Source: Chloroflexota bacterium (GTDB taxonomy: Bacteria; Chloroflexota; Anaerolineae; Promineifilales; Promineifilaceae). Taken from it: 33,051 nucleotides of DNA. The notes beneath the pieces are model-generated. The model worked only from the letters and a program-made list of their open reading frames with translations, was not told the DNA's origin and ran no database searches. Positions 32,701 to 33,051 of the stretch are shown here, piece after piece. The first letter of the stretch is position 1; every line of letters begins with the position of its first letter. Made by a program: the position numbers and the translations under genes. The DNA lies in assembly GCA_024223125.1 (NCBI GenBank), contig JAAEOP010001298.1, positions 1 to 33,051 on the forward strand. The letters run 5' to 3'.

Positions 32701-33051
32701 CTATACCGGCTGCGTCTTTTCTTGAGGCGCGTTTTTTCTAAAAGCAAATCGCAACATGGGTGGAGTGACTAAGGTGGCAATAATCACCATAAATACTGTA
32801 ATTGAAAAGGCATTTTGTCCCAATACACCCTGCGCCACAGCAAAGGCGGCCACAATTAGACCCACTTCGCCCCGTGAAACCATACCAATGCCTAACTGTA
32901 ATGATTCCTTGTTGCCGAGACCTCCCAAACGGCCGCCGAACCCACAACCAATGATCTTGCTCAAAATAGCCACGAGGGTCAAGATGATGGCGAATATCCA
33001 GTCGGAACCAGAGATAGCCCCCAGATTAACGCTCAAGCCAATGTTGACAAA
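32701..33051 (-). CDS. CPA2-family Na+(K+)/H+ antiporter, C-terminal part (5' end outside window)
   Basis: The frame is open to the window edge, and 116 residues are visible before a TAG at 32701. FVNIGLSVNLGAI, then SKIIGCGFGGRL and GIGMVSRGEVGLIVAA are hallmark segments of the CPA2 antiporters (KefB/NapA/GerN type), found in the last transmembrane helices of the exchanger domain. About three to four hydrophobic helices are present. The protein ends shortly after the membrane domain (RFAFRKNAPQEKTQPV), so this copy has no C-terminal TrkA-N or TrkA-C domain. Regulation could instead come from the P-II-like protein encoded 13 bp downstream. It would exchange Na+ or K+ for protons across the inner membrane. 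Confidence 0.88.
   Translation of the reverse strand, partial: FVNIGLSVNLGAISGSDWIFAIILTLVAILSKIIGCGFGGRLGGLGNKESLQLGIGMVSRGEVGLIVAAFAVAQGVLGQNAFSITVFMVIIATLVTPPMLRFAFRKNAPQEKTQPV

Overview
The window looks like bacterial DNA from a member of the Chloroflexota, probably an Anaerolineae-type lineage. This is inferred from the very large multi-GAF sensor proteins, a Herpetosiphon-like diterpene gene pair, moderate GC content, and dense scattering of the palindrome ACGGCCGT (about 34 copies counted by eye). No ribosomal or other phylogenetic marker gene is present, so the assignment is tentative. There are no tRNA, rRNA, CRISPR or transposase genes.

Region 1 (1-2116, plus strand): the end of an unrecognised gene, an Fe-S PD-(D/E)XK (RecB/Cas4-like) nuclease, and a SAM methyltransferase with a THUMP-like C-terminus. 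All three are tightly packed, as in an operon.

Region 2 (27439 down to 2099, minus strand): about 25 kb of signalling genes. In transcription order these are a 462-aa membrane GAF protein, an 819-aa membrane/Cache/HAMP/GAF protein, an 849-aa membrane multi-GAF protein, an 1163-aa membrane GAF/PAS protein, a PhnD-like lipoprotein, a 1443-aa HAMP/GAF/PAS protein, an 1851-aa soluble PAS/GAF protein, a 1323-aa PAS/GAF histidine kinase, and a 127-aa single-domain response regulator. Several junctions overlap (ATGA, TAATG, TAATG) or lie 1-25 bp apart, so one transcript is likely. Only the last large protein carries a kinase. The other six end in a shared ~43-residue tail that resembles the first half of a GAF domain and have no recognisable output domain. 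I read the locus as a many-input sensor assembly converging on one kinase and a CheY/DivK-like regulator, with a binding lipoprotein supplying an extracytoplasmic ligand signal. This is the most unusual part of the window. A 202-bp gap before the regulator gene holds a large interrupted inverted repeat and a possible separate promoter.

Region 3 (30129 down to 27714, minus strand): a class II diterpene cyclase (DxDD motif) followed by a cis-prenyltransferase-fold diterpene synthase candidate. The arrangement recalls Rv3377c/Rv3378c of Mycobacterium tuberculosis and the kolavelool pair of Herpetosiphon. It would convert geranylgeranyl diphosphate to a labdane- or clerodane-type alcohol or derivative.

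Region 4 (32127 down to 30381, minus strand): an inosine-uridine-type nucleoside hydrolase under a clear sigma-70 promoter, overlapping a HAD-family protein with an altered motif I.

Region 5 (33051 down to 32313, minus strand): the end of a CPA2 cation/proton antiporter and a P-II-like small protein 13 bp downstream, probably its regulator. No gene-free stretch exceeds 300 bp. The two longest, 27440-27713 and 30130-30380, are described as features.
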